From Parvibaculum sp. (GTDB taxonomy: Bacteria; Pseudomonadota; Alphaproteobacteria; Parvibaculales; Parvibaculaceae): a DNA stretch of 35,396 bases. Both the position numbers and the translations under genes were made by a program. The stretch is from NCBI GenBank assembly GCA_030682415.1, contig JAUXOE010000280.1:1-35396 (forward strand), written 5' to 3'. Below the pieces are notes generated by a model. That model searched no databases, was not told where the DNA came from, and saw only the letters and a list, made by a program, of their open reading frames with translations. Positions 1 through 7,069 of this stretch are shown here, piece by piece (position 1 is the stretch's first letter; each line of letters opens with the position of its first letter).

Positions 1-167
1 GCGACTGAAGCCCGCGGCCCGCCGCGTTCGTCCGTCTTTATCGTTGGCATCAGTCCGGACCCCAAACCCAAATCATTTACATCGCCGCGACACGGCGCAT
101 CCGGCGCGGCTGCGCGGCCAAGCGCCGCCTGTTCAAGCGCCGCCCCGGCCGGGCTTCGCACCAGCAT
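1..167 (-). CDS. Partial hypothetical protein, N-terminal part only
   Basis: A minus-strand frame is open from an ATG at 167 to the window edge (about 55 codons), beginning MLVRSPAGAALEQ. It is too short for the ORF track because it is cut by the edge. An AAAGGA ribosome-binding sequence lies seven bases before the ATG, and TATAGT, a possible -10 box, lies just upstream. The encoded N-terminus is Ala/Gly/Arg rich and I do not recognise it. An internal ATG at 50 (MPTIKTDE) is a second possible start. The divergent plus ORF 44-358 is probably a shadow. Bases 168-263 hold only this putative promoter and the 3' flank of the permease gene. Confidence 0.35.
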   Translation of the reverse strand, partial: MLVRSPAGAALEQAALGRAAAPDAPCRGDVNDLGLGSGLMPTIKTDERGGPRASV

Positions 168-263
168 ATCAATATCCTTTCACTATAGACCGCCGCTCAC
201 AAGGCAAGCCGCAATTGCCGACCATCCCTTGTCGCCTATTTTTGTGGCGTTGGAATGTCAGGG

Positions 264-1691
264 CTAGGCCGTTGTTTTTGCTTCGATTTTCTTTCGATGC
301 GCCATCACCAGCAGGATCAGCACAATGGCGGGCACGCCCATCAGCGCGGTCGAGATGAAGAATGGCACGTAGCCGACCGTGGCGGGTGTCAGGCCCGGCG
401 CTACGCCGACCAGCGCTTCGGCGATGGCGGGGCGAACCGCGTACCAGTCGACCATGACGCCCGACAGGCCGCCCAGTATCTTGCCCGGCAAGGCGAAGGC
501 CGAACTGAAGAGCGCATATTGCGTGGCCGCGAATTGATGGTTCACCAGGCTCGACATATAGGCGATGAGACAGGTCCCGGCGAAACCGCCGGAAAAATTT
601 TCGGCACTGATCGTGATCGCAAGCGCCGTGGTGTCGGCACCGCGCATCGCCAGCCAGACGAAGACCAGATTGGTCAGCGTGGCGGCCAGCGCGCCCACAA
701 GCAGGGTGCGCATGATGCCGAAGCGGGCGACCGCCAGACCGCCGATAACGGCGCCGGCAATCGTCATCCAGACACCGTAGACCTTGACCACCGTGGCGAT
801 GGTCGAGAGCGAGAAACCGATGTCGATGTAAAGCGGATTGGCCATCACGCCCATCACGAAATCGGGCACGCGGTAAAGGCCGATCAACGCCAGCATGGCA
901 AGGGACCACCAGCCGTAACGACCGAAGAAATCGACAAAGGGTGCGATGACAGCGCGGTAGGTCCAGGCGAAGGCCGCCTGGAACGGGCCCTGCATGTGGA
1001 AGCGATTCACGATCTCGGCCATCGCTTCCTCGCCGATGATCGGCGCCTCGGCCTCCGGCAGCCGCGGTGCGAGAAGCGCCGCGCCGATACCGACCAGCAT
1101 CAGCGCCGCCATTGCGAGATAGGCCGCCTGCCAGGAGACGAAATCGGCGATGAAGAGCGCACCGGCGCCCGAGCCGATCAGCGCAAAGCGATAGCCGAGC
1201 TGATAGACGGCGGCCATCGCGCCCTGTTTTTCCTCCGGCGCCGCCTCGATGCGCCAGGCGTCGATCGAGATGTCCTGCGTCGCCGAGGCAAAGGCCAGAA
1301 CGAGCGCGCCAAAGACGACGGGAACCAGCGACACGGCCGGATCGCTGAACGAGATGACGACAAGTGCTGCCGCCGCAACCGTCTGTGCAAGGATCATCCA
1401 GGCGCGGCGCTTGCCGAGAAGCCGGTCGAAAAGCGGCAGGCGAATGCGGTCGAGAAGCGGCGCCCAGAGAAACTTGATCGTGTAGGCAAGGCCGACATAG
1501 CTCAGCAGGCCGATTTCGGTGCGGGTGACACCGACCTCGCGCAGCCATGCCGAAAGCGTCGAGAAGACGAGGAGGTAGGGCAGGCCGGCCGAGAAGCCGA
1601 GCAGCAGCATGATCAGCATGCGCGGTTCGGCATAGACCTTCCATAGATCGGCGAAGGCCATGCGGCCGTCGCCCTTGCTCGCTACCGCCAT
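264..1691 (-). CDS. ampG: AmpG-family muropeptide permease (MFS)
   Basis: This 475-residue protein resembles AmpG, the inner-membrane major facilitator that imports anhydro-muropeptides released during peptidoglycan turnover for cytoplasmic recycling. The sequence shows about twelve hydrophobic segments, an early loop with DRIRLPLFDRLLGKRRAW (the MFS inter-helix basic signature after TM2) and the AmpG-like motif ATQDISIDAWRIE in the TM4/5 region. The length fits the family. The ATG at 1691 is preceded by GGGAG with good spacing, so I prefer it to the longer overlapping ORF 169-1710, which is another frame. It is followed on the same strand by the partial gene at the window start. In many bacteria AmpG also links wall recycling to beta-lactamase induction; no such regulator is visible here. 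Confidence 0.85.
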   Translation of the reverse strand: MAVASKGDGRMAFADLWKVYAEPRMLIMLLLGFSAGLPYLLVFSTLSAWLREVGVTRTEIGLLSYVGLAYTIKFLWAPLLDRIRLPLFDRLLGKRRAWMILAQTVAAAALVVISFSDPAVSLVPVVFGALVLAFASATQDISIDAWRIEAAPEEKQGAMAAVYQLGYRFALIGSGAGALFIADFVSWQAAYLAMAALMLVGIGAALLAPRLPEAEAPIIGEEAMAEIVNRFHMQGPFQAAFAWTYRAVIAPFVDFFGRYGWWSLAMLALIGLYRVPDFVMGVMANPLYIDIGFSLSTIATVVKVYGVWMTIAGAVIGGLAVARFGIMRTLLVGALAATLTNLVFVWLAMRGADTTALAITISAENFSGGFAGTCLIAYMSSLVNHQFAATQYALFSSAFALPGKILGGLSGVMVDWYAVRPAIAEALVGVAPGLTPATVGYVPFFISTALMGVPAIVLILLVMAHRKKIEAKTTA

Positions 1692-1750
1692 CGAAACGCT
1701 CCCGCCCCATTTCCGCGGCGCCGGCTCATCCGGCGCAAAGCCGCATCACT

Positions 1751-3997
1751 TTAGGCGAGATTCGCTTTTCCGCCAGCGGGCGTTCCATGCGCCGAACGGC
1801 GGCCCGCCCAGGCGGCCAGCGCCATGCCGAGTGCATCGGCGGCGACGGGTTTGGAGAGGTAGTCGTCCATCGCGGCGTCGAGACAGACCTGCCGGTCCTC
1901 GGCCATCGCATTGGCCGTCAGCGCGATGATGGGCAGGCAGGCCCGTGTGCTTTCGAGGCTGCGAATACGCGCCGTCGCTTCGAAACCGTCCATGCCCGGC
2001 ATGTGAAGATCCATCAGCACCAGGTCGATTTCACCGGCGATATCGGCCTCGACGGCGGCGACGGCCTCGGCGCCGTTGCGGGCGAGGCGAACGGTGTGGC
2101 CGGTATGTTCGAGGAGCGTGCGTGTCAGCAGTGCGTTGATATCGTTGTCCTCGGCGACCAGGACGCAGAGCGACAGAAGCGGCGCGACGGCAGCGCGGCG
2201 CGGCGCGGGCGCGGCGGGCGCCTCTTCCTCGGGGGCGAAGTCGGGCGCATAGGGCGCGCCGATATCGCCGGCCCAGCCGCGCACGCGCAGATCGGTCAGA
2301 CGGCCGACCAGCGAGGTGGCGCGGACCGGGCGCACCAGATAGCCGTCAAAGGGCGCGTCGCCGCCTTGCGTCAAGGCATCGAGACGGTCGCGGTCCTGCG
2401 GGCGGAGCAGCACCAGGGTGCCAATGCCAGGCAAGAGCCGGCGCGCCTCGGCGGCCAGTGCCGCGCCCTCGCCGGCCGCGCCATCGGCCGAACAGATGAA
2501 GGCATCGGCCGGTGCAGCCGCCAGCGCACGGGCAAGGGCATCGGCATCCGCCACCAGATGGGTTTCGGCGCCGGCGGCACCGGCGGCCCGCGCCAGCGCG
2601 CCCGCCAGCATCGGCCGGTCGTTGAGGATCAGCACGCGGACGCCTTCCAGCGCCGAAAGTGCCGAGGGCCCCGGCGCCGGTTCGGCGATCGGGAGCGGCA
2701 GGTGGACGCGGAAGACCGAGCCCTGCCCGCGTGCGCTTTCGACCTCGATGCGGCCGCCCATGGCCAGCACCAGGCGGCGCGTGATGGCGAGACCGAGGCC
2801 GGTGCCTTCGTAATGCCGCGCATGGGTTTGATCGGCTTGTGCGAATTCATCGAAGATGCGTTCGAGGTTCGTTTCGTCCATGCCGATGCCGGTGTCCTCG
2901 ATTTCGAGCAGCAGCTCGGCACGGTCGCCGGTCCGGGTGTCGGTGCGGGAGAGACGCAGCGCGACACCGCCCGCAACAGTGAACTTGATCGCGTTGCCGA
3001 CGAGATTGATCAGAATCTGGCGAATGCGCGGCTCGTCGCCGATGAGGCGGCGCGGCACCGCGGCGGCGATGTCGGTGACGATTTCGATGCCCTTGTCGAA
3101 AGCCCGCGGGGCCAGCAGCTCGGCCACGTTTTCGAGCACAAAGCGCGGGTCGAAGGGCGCTTCCTCGAGCCTGACCTTGCCGGCTTCGATTTTCGAGTAA
3201 TCGAGAATGTCGTTGATGATGGCGAGCAGCGCCTGACCCGAGCTGCGCACGGCCTCGGCATAGGAACGCTGAGCGGGCGCAAGTTTGGTGTCGAGCAGCA
3301 ACTGCGCCATGCCGATGACGCCATTCATCGGTGTACGGATTTCATGGCTCATGGTGGCGAGGAAGAGACTTTTGGCGCGGTTGGCCTCTTTCGCCAGCTT
3401 CAGCGCCTCGGCCAGTTTTTCCTCGGCCAGCTTGCGGTCGGTGACGTCGCGGCCGACCGACTGGATTTCAATCAGTTTGCCGTCATCGTCGCGGATGGCG
3501 AATTCTTCCCAGGCGATCCAGCGCGGGCCGCGTGTCGTCAGCGCGCGCTCGTCGAAACGGACGCGATAAGGCGGCGTCGCGAGGCCGGCGAAACTTGCCA
3601 GCATGCGCGGGTTCTCGCCTTCCGGCAGTTCAGGAAGAAAGGGATGGCCGATCACATCGGCGCGGCGCTTGCCGAAGGTGTCGCAGAAGACATCGTTGAC
3701 ATAGGTCAGGCGGGCCTGCAGGTCGCGGCGGATGATGACGTCGCCCTGCGCGCGCAGAAGATCGCGATAACGCGCCTCGCGCTCGGCGATTTCCCATTTT
3801 TCGTCGCGCAAGGTTTCGATGCGCGCCTGCAGCAGCTCGATCTCGCCGAGATGGGCGTTTGCGCGCGCCGACGCCCGGCGCCAGGCCTCGACGCCCAGAA
3901 ACAGGACGGCGGCCAGCCCGAGCAGCAGAAGGGGCGTCTGATCGAAGGCAAGGATAGGCATGCGGGTTCCGCGGCTGCCGGCCTTGCGGCCGGGCAT
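1751..3997 (-). CDS. PAS-containing hybrid sensor histidine kinase
   Basis: This 748-residue two-component sensor has one N-terminal membrane segment (about residues 22-38), a coiled coil (about 45-75), and a PAS domain (about 78-190) ending in the PAC-like [13 protein letters not shown] HisKA dimerisation domain follows with H-box [10 protein letters not shown] (His near 218), then an HATPase_c domain with an N-box (NLVGNAIKF), DTGIGM and GTGLGLAI. Next come a degenerate receiver (about 455-590) and a C-terminal receiver with VAEDN and phospho-acceptor DLHMPGMDG. The layout is BarA/GacS-like but without the C-terminal Hpt domain, so phosphate would need a separate Hpt protein or direct transfer. 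No response regulator lies next to it and its signal is unknown. Neither the ATG at 3997 nor the one at 3961 (MPILAF) has a convincing ribosome-binding site, so the start is uncertain. Confidence 0.88.
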   Translation of the reverse strand: MPGRKAGSRGTRMPILAFDQTPLLLLGLAAVLFLGVEAWRRASARANAHLGEIELLQARIETLRDEKWEIAEREARYRDLLRAQGDVIIRRDLQARLTYVNDVFCDTFGKRRADVIGHPFLPELPEGENPRMLASFAGLATPPYRVRFDERALTTRGPRWIAWEEFAIRDDDGKLIEIQSVGRDVTDRKLAEEKLAEALKLAKEANRAKSLFLATMSHEIRTPMNGVIGMAQLLLDTKLAPAQRSYAEAVRSSGQALLAIINDILDYSKIEAGKVRLEEAPFDPRFVLENVAELLAPRAFDKGIEIVTDIAAAVPRRLIGDEPRIRQILINLVGNAIKFTVAGGVALRLSRTDTRTGDRAELLLEIEDTGIGMDETNLERIFDEFAQADQTHARHYEGTGLGLAITRRLVLAMGGRIEVESARGQGSVFRVHLPLPIAEPAPGPSALSALEGVRVLILNDRPMLAGALARAAGAAGAETHLVADADALARALAAAPADAFICSADGAAGEGAALAAEARRLLPGIGTLVLLRPQDRDRLDALTQGGDAPFDGYLVRPVRATSLVGRLTDLRVRGWAGDIGAPYAPDFAPEEEAPAAPAPRRAAVAPLLSLCVLVAEDNDINALLTRTLLEHTGHTVRLARNGAEAVAAVEADIAGEIDLVLMDLHMPGMDGFEATARIRSLESTRACLPIIALTANAMAEDRQVCLDAAMDDYLSKPVAADALGMALAAWAGRRSAHGTPAGGKANLA

Positions 3998-4079
3998 GTC
4001 GACAAGACCCGACTGTGCCTTCCCCGCACTTGAGAAAGCGCTAAGGCTTATGGTTAGCGAAAGGTAAAGAGGCCGCGCG

Positions 4080-4712
4080 TCAGGCCGCCGCGCCGAGACG
4101 GCCCGCTATTGTTTCGCGATAGGCGAGCGCTTCGGCGATGTGGATGCGGGTGACGCCGTCCGCGCCGTCGAGATCGGCCAGGGTGCGGGCGACGCGCAAT
4201 ACACGGTGATAGCCGCGCGCGGTCAGGCCCATGCGCTCGGCCGCCTCGACCAGCAGGCGCTTGCCGGCATCGTCGGGCGTTGCGATGCGGTCGAGCAGCT
4301 CGCCCTCGACATGGGCGTTGAGCAACATGGATTGCGGGCCGACGATTTCGGTGAAGCGCGCGTCCTGCGCCGCGCGTGCCGCGGCGACGCGGGCGGCGAC
4401 TTCGAGCGAGCCTTCGGCCGGCGGCGGCAGCGCCAGATCGGCATGCGCCACGGGTGGCACTTCGATATGGATGTCGATGCGGTCGAGCATCGGCCCCGAG
4501 AGCTTCGCCTGATAATCGCCGATGCAGCGCGGCACACGCGGACAGGCCCGCGCCGCATCGCCCGCATGGCCGCAACGGCAGGGGTTCATCGCCGCGACCA
4601 GCTGGAAGCGGGCCGGGAAGGTGACGTGTGCATTGGCGCGGGCGACGACCGCCTCGCCCGACTCAAGCGGCTGACGCAGGCTATCCAGGACCTGGCGCGG
4701 GAATTCCGGCAT
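4080..4712 (-). pseudogene. comM: comM (yifB) C-terminal fragment, disrupted by the transposon
   Basis: This is the C-terminal 40% of ComM/YifB, the Mg-chelatase-like AAA+ protein that drives branch migration of incoming DNA during natural transformation. It continues exactly where the fragment at 8718-9649 stops: PEFPRQVLDSLRQPLESGE follows the Walker B region, then NPCRCGHAG with a cysteine cluster (CRCG...C...C), the LDRIDIHIE motif, and the C-terminal helical domain (GLTARGYHRVLRVARTLADLDG). The fragment has no Walker A, so it cannot be an ATPase by itself. The inverted repeat of the element supplies an in-frame ATG at 4712, and the open frame also runs further into the element (to 4895). 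That extension is antisense to a cargo gene and is not native comM. Confidence 0.92.
4699..4706. repeat. Left copy of the 8-bp target site duplication
   Basis: GGGAATTC at 4699-4706 is repeated at 8718-8725 on the far side of the element. Eight bases is the usual duplication length of IS1595-family transposition. The core GGAATTCC is palindromic, and the inverted repeat begins with CGG like the host flank, so the boundary could shift by a base or so. Confidence 0.88.
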
Positions 4713-4730
4713 TAGGTAGCAAACACACCT
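4707..4730 (+). repeat. Left terminal inverted repeat
   Basis: A 24-bp sequence beginning CGGCATTAGGTAGC and ending ACACACCT matches the reverse complement of 8694-8717 at every base. It contains CAT, so when read outward on the minus strand it provides an ATG in frame with the comM remnant. Confidence 0.95.
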
Positions 4731-4775
4731 GAGATAATAGCGGGATTTCGCGGGGTTTGCCGGTATTTTCCGGGC

Positions 4776-5207
4776 ATGACTGAAACCGAACGCCCCAACA
4801 CGGTCGCTGGCCTTATCGCCAAGCGGGAACAGCTTCTGGCCCTCCGGAAGCATCTCGACAATGAAACCCGCAAGGTCACATGCGACATTGACCATCTCGA
4901 CGCCTGCATAGCCCTATTCGATCCGGCCAACACGCCGGAAGCGATACAGCGCTACGCCACAAAGCACCGCGCCCGGCACGGCCATGTGAGGCGCTTTGTC
5001 CTGACGTTCCTTCGGGAGGCATCGGGGCCGGTCACGTCTCGCGACATAACCGAAGCATGGATCAAGGACCGGGGCCTTCGGGCCGATGACGATACGTTCG
5101 TCCTGATCCGCAAGCGCATAGGGGCCTGTCTGACGGGCCTGCAAGCCGATGGGCTGGCAAAGGGGGCGGGAATGGCCGGGGATTACAAGGGTTGGGTACG
5201 GGCCTAG
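4776..5207 (+). CDS. Cargo protein with predicted winged-helix-like C-terminal half
   Basis: This 143-residue cytosolic protein has an N-terminal helical or coiled-coil part (about residues 8-50, TVAGLIAKREQLLALRKHLD followed by DIDHLDACIALFD). Its C-terminal half, RRFVLTFLREASGPVTSRDITEAWIKDRGL, reads like a winged helix-turn-helix. Proteins of this layout occur on mobile elements in alphaproteobacteria, but I know no assigned function; DNA binding is inferred from the predicted fold. It is the first gene inside the left end of the element, 45 bp from the inverted repeat. I see no clear ribosome-binding site before the ATG at 4776. It meets the 52-aa minus-strand gene tail to tail with a 4-bp overlap. 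Confidence 0.7.
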   Translation: MTETERPNTVAGLIAKREQLLALRKHLDNETRKVTCDIDHLDACIALFDPANTPEAIQRYATKHRARHGHVRRFVLTFLREASGPVTSRDITEAWIKDRGLRADDDTFVLIRKRIGACLTGLQADGLAKGAGMAGDYKGWVRA

Positions 5208-5362
5208 AACATCGCTGCAAACGTTTGCAAGAGCGTCCCGGCCAGCATGAGAGCCGTACCGGACACGATAACGATGCGCCCGGCGCGGGCCTTTGGGCTT
5301 GTGAACACGCAGGCCAAGGCGACGGTCAGGAAGCCTGTTCCAATAAGGGCGAGCGCCACCAC
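5204..5362 (-). CDS. Small two-TM membrane protein (52 aa, GTG start)
   Basis: The ORF track misses this gene because it starts with GTG and is short. Reading the minus strand from GTG at 5362 gives VVALALIGTGFLTVALACVF, a basic loop (TSPKARAGR) and a second hydrophobic stretch (IVIVSGTALMLAGTLLQTFA), then TAG at 5204. GGAGG lies six bases before the GTG, which fixes the start; an overlapping ATG at 5367 is in another frame. Two helices joined by a positively charged hairpin loop suggest a small inner-membrane protein with both ends outside. Similar two-TM peptides are common on phages and mobile elements. No function can be assigned. It converges on the 143-aa gene with a 4-bp overlap. Confidence 0.6.
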   Translation of the reverse strand: MVALALIGTGFLTVALACVFTSPKARAGRIVIVSGTALMLAGTLLQTFAAMF

Positions 5363-5465
5363 TTCATTCCTCCGGGTTGGCCGGATTATGCTCGCATGCT
5401 GCTCGCATACCTACCGCATTTCGTGGCTGGGAAAGTCTGTCTCGTCTATATCTGGTGACAAGCGC

Positions 5466-5495
5466 TTGACGCGGCATGGCGCTCGTCCGTAGTCT
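5466..5495 (+). promoter_or_regulatory. Candidate sigma70-type promoter for the RNA unit
   Basis: TTGACG (5466-5471) and TAGTCT (5490-5495) are separated by 18 bases and would start transcription near 5502. No open frame with a ribosome-binding site follows. The transcript would instead run through a hairpin and a tRNA-like 3' end to a terminator-like hairpin. Confidence 0.45.
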
Positions 5496-5501
5496 GAGCG
5501 C

Positions 5502-5662
5502 GACTCAAACGAAAGGCCCCGCCCTTTCGAGCGAGGCCTATATAGAAGATCGCGGGGGCAGCAGGTCGCCGGAACGGGGCTTTCCATCCTACGCCGACGG
5601 GTTCGATTCCCGTTGCCTCCACCACTGGGGCGATCCTTTAACGAGGGTCGCCCCAAATCTTT
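5502..5662 (+). ncRNA. Candidate small RNA with a tRNA/tmRNA-like 3' end
   Basis: The unit contains a hairpin with stem CGAAAGG/CCTTTCG (5510-5529) and a textbook T arm (ACGGG, loop TTCGATT, CCCGT; 5597-5613). TGCCTCC, a discriminator A and an encoded CCA end at 5624. GGGGGCA at 5554-5560 could pair with TGCCTCC with one G-T pair. The 36 bases between do not fold into convincing D and anticodon arms, so this is not a normal tRNA. The ending GCCTCCACCA resembles the 3' end of alphaproteobacterial tmRNA, but no tag-coding piece follows. It could be a captured tRNA or tmRNA 3' end (an attachment-site remnant) or a functional tRNA-like small RNA. ORFs 5476-5676 and 5411-5656 over it look spurious. 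Confidence 0.45.
5627..5662 (+). terminator. Terminator-like hairpin after the tRNA-like 3' end
   Basis: GGGGCGATCC pairs with GGGTCGCCCC over ten positions (one G-T) around the loop TTTAACGA, followed by AAATCTTTT. It begins three bases after the encoded CCA, as expected for the end of a stable-RNA gene. Confidence 0.6.
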
Positions 5663-5800
5663 TACCGAATCGGTAACGTCAGAGTCGAATCATTGCTTAT
5701 AGGGACTCGCGCGGCAAGGGAGATTCCGCTAAAAACCATGTTATTCCGTTAAAAACCGGGAAATCCCGGCAAATATTGACAGATTTTACCGGGAATCTAC
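5663..5800 (+). promoter_or_regulatory. Repeat-rich control region before the ribbon-helix-helix-like gene
   Basis: The region holds a short palindrome (TACCGA-A-TCGGTA, 5663-5675) and two 15-bp direct repeats, ATTCCGCTAAAAACC at 5723-5737 and ATTCCGTTAAAAACC at 5743-5757. The repeats have a 20-bp period (about two helical turns). An inverted repeat CCGGG-AAAT-CCCGG (5756-5769) follows, and CCGGGAAT recurs just before the ATG at 5801. Such evenly spaced repeats suit a small dimeric DNA-binding protein that controls its own gene. A TTGACA at 5776-5781 lies too close to the ATG to act as a normal -35 for it. No gene is visible between 5363 and 5800 apart from the RNA unit. Confidence 0.4.
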
Positions 5801-5995
5801 ATGGCGGATGACGACGAGAAGACAAAGCCCACCGAAATTCGCTTTACGCCGTCTTTGCAGGTGTCGCGCTATCTCGATTGGCTCAGCCGAAACACCGTTC
5901 TAGGAAAGAACCCAAACGAGGTTGCCGAGCAAATTCTCGTTCAACGCCTATCCGAAATGCGCCGCGAAGATTACAGCGACGGCGGGCGCTCTTAA
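5801..5995 (+). CDS. Small ribbon-helix-helix-like protein
   Basis: This 64-residue protein has a strand-like segment (TEIRFTPSL) followed by two helices (SRYLDWLSRNTVLG and NPNEVAEQILVQRLSEMRR). This is the order expected of a ribbon-helix-helix DNA-binding subunit such as a CopG/Arc-like repressor. It lies directly after a control region with phased direct repeats and ends tail to tail with the transposase gene, overlapping it by three bases. A role in controlling itself or the transposase is inference. No toxin-like partner is adjacent, so I do not call it an antitoxin. No clear ribosome-binding site precedes the ATG. Confidence 0.6.
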   Translation: MADDDEKTKPTEIRFTPSLQVSRYLDWLSRNTVLGKNPNEVAEQILVQRLSEMRREDYSDGGRS

Positions 5996-6954
5996 GCCGC
6001 CTTCCGCTGCCAATAGCCCTTCCACTGGCGGCTGACCGGGTGGCCCAGCGCCGCACCGGCTGCCATCAGGAATTGCTCGCCATTGGAGACGCGGCGGTTA
6101 TCTTCGCGCCACGCCATTTCCTTCGCATACGCGCCAAGGTACTTCCCGGCGAAATGATGGTGAGTGCCAATCTCCGAACGACGCAGGCGGGAAAAGAAGC
6201 TCTCAGCCTGATTAGTGCAGGCGTCTTCGTCCTTGAAGTTGATCGAGTGATTGACACGCTTCGTATCGTAAGAGGCGTGCAGCGCATCCCAGCTTGAAGC
6301 TTCGTCCGCGTACACCGTGGTTCCGCTTTCGACGCGCGAGCGGATCATTTCAACCGACTGATCTTCGGAACGGAAAACCTGCGTGTAGGACTTGCCGCCG
6401 CGCTCCCGGACGACGACGACGACGCGGCGCTTGCCGGTCTGGTTTTCTTTCAGGCGACGGTCCTTGCGGTCCTCTTTCCGGTTCTCAGGCTTCACGTAGC
6501 CGCCGAAGTACGCGCCATCCACTTCCACATGACCGGACAGCTTGCGGTCCTTCAATTCAGCGCCCATCGCTTCGCGCAGCTTGTGGGCCAGCACGAAGGC
6601 CGTCTTGTACTGGCAATCAAGGTCACGGCTCAGCTGCAAGGCGCTCATGCCCTTCGCGCCGTTGACGAAGATCGCAATGGCGGCGAGCAGGTTGCGGATG
6701 CTCATTTTGCGGCTGGCAAAGATCGTGGCCGTGGTGACGCTGAATTGAGCCTCACAGCCCTTGCACTTGAAGATCTTGCGGGCGGCATAGGTGTAGACCT
6801 CGACCGAACCACAGCGGGGGCACACGGCCTCGCCATTGTTCTCGGCCCAGCGGATCGCCTTGAAAGCCTCGTATGCCTCGGCATCGCTCATGCGGATCAC
6901 CTTGGCGAGCGAGAGGGTGCGGGCTTGCTTGGAAAGAAGGAAGTGCTGGGCCAT
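5992..6954 (-). CDS. IS1595-family transposase
   Basis: This 320-residue enzyme catalyses cut-and-join movement of the element. The N-terminal part has a zinc ribbon (CPRC near 45-48 and CKGC near 64-67) matching the Zn_Tnp_IS1595 type. The ISXO2-like DDE domain follows, with the first Asp in HVEVDGAYFGG (about 146), the second in YADEASSWDAL (about 217) and the third position in the TNQAESFFSRLRRSEIGTHHH block (Asn 248/Glu 251). The length is normal and I see no frameshift, so it looks active. Its promoter (TTGACA, 17-bp gap, CATATT on the minus strand) lies inside a symmetric operator-like repeat, which suggests tight control. The ATG at 6954 lacks a strong ribosome-binding site. Confidence 0.95.
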   Translation of the reverse strand: MAQHFLLSKQARTLSLAKVIRMSDAEAYEAFKAIRWAENNGEAVCPRCGSVEVYTYAARKIFKCKGCEAQFSVTTATIFASRKMSIRNLLAAIAIFVNGAKGMSALQLSRDLDCQYKTAFVLAHKLREAMGAELKDRKLSGHVEVDGAYFGGYVKPENRKEDRKDRRLKENQTGKRRVVVVVRERGGKSYTQVFRSEDQSVEMIRSRVESGTTVYADEASSWDALHASYDTKRVNHSINFKDEDACTNQAESFFSRLRRSEIGTHHHFAGKYLGAYAKEMAWREDNRRVSNGEQFLMAAGAALGHPVSRQWKGYWQRKAA

Positions 6955-6959
6955 TTGAG

Positions 6960-7036
6960 GTATCCATATTCGATGCTTATGAAGCTGAATATGGATACTA
7001 GAGTAGCTATTGTCAATGCCAAAAGCATCGAATATG
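6960..7036. promoter_or_regulatory. Transposase promoter within interleaved inverted repeats
   Basis: On the minus strand, TTGACA (7016-7011) and CATATT (6993-6988) are 17 bases apart and point at the transposase. A perfect 12-bp inverted repeat, GTATCCATATTC (6960-6971) with GAATATGGATAC (6987-6998), covers the -10 box and leader. A second perfect 14-bp inverted repeat pairs CATATTCGATGCTT (6965-6978) with its complement at 7023-7036. The unit GAATATG therefore occurs three times between two divergent genes. A protein bound there would block the transposase promoter. Confidence 0.6.
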
Positions 7037-7069
7037 ATGACTTTCGACGTTGAATTAGGAGACGGCTAC

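Noticed and set aside
44-358. Plus-strand ORF of 104 aa at the window start
   Set aside because: It overlaps both the partial minus-strand gene and the end of the permease, and has a low-complexity Pro/Arg-rich product without a recognisable motif.
169-1710. A 513-aa minus-strand ORF across the permease
   Set aside because: It is another frame of the AmpG gene, rich in Arg/His/Gly with no membrane pattern; the 264-1691 frame has the family motifs and a ribosome-binding site.
1787-4033. A 748-aa plus-strand ORF across the histidine kinase gene
   Set aside because: It mirrors the kinase gene, has the biased composition of an antisense shadow of high-GC coding DNA, and shows no domain motif.
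4713-4895. N-terminal extension of the comM C-fragment into the element
   Set aside because: It is antisense to the 143-aa cargo gene and unlike ComM; native similarity starts at the junction.
5554-5624. A complete functional tRNA gene
   Set aside because: The acceptor stem and T arm can form, but the 36 bases between do not give D and anticodon arms with a normal loop, and the total is only 71 nt.
5411-5656. Minus-strand ORF of 81 aa over the tRNA-like region
   Set aside because: Its Arg-rich product is the usual false ORF seen opposite tRNA-like 3' ends; no ribosome-binding site was seen.
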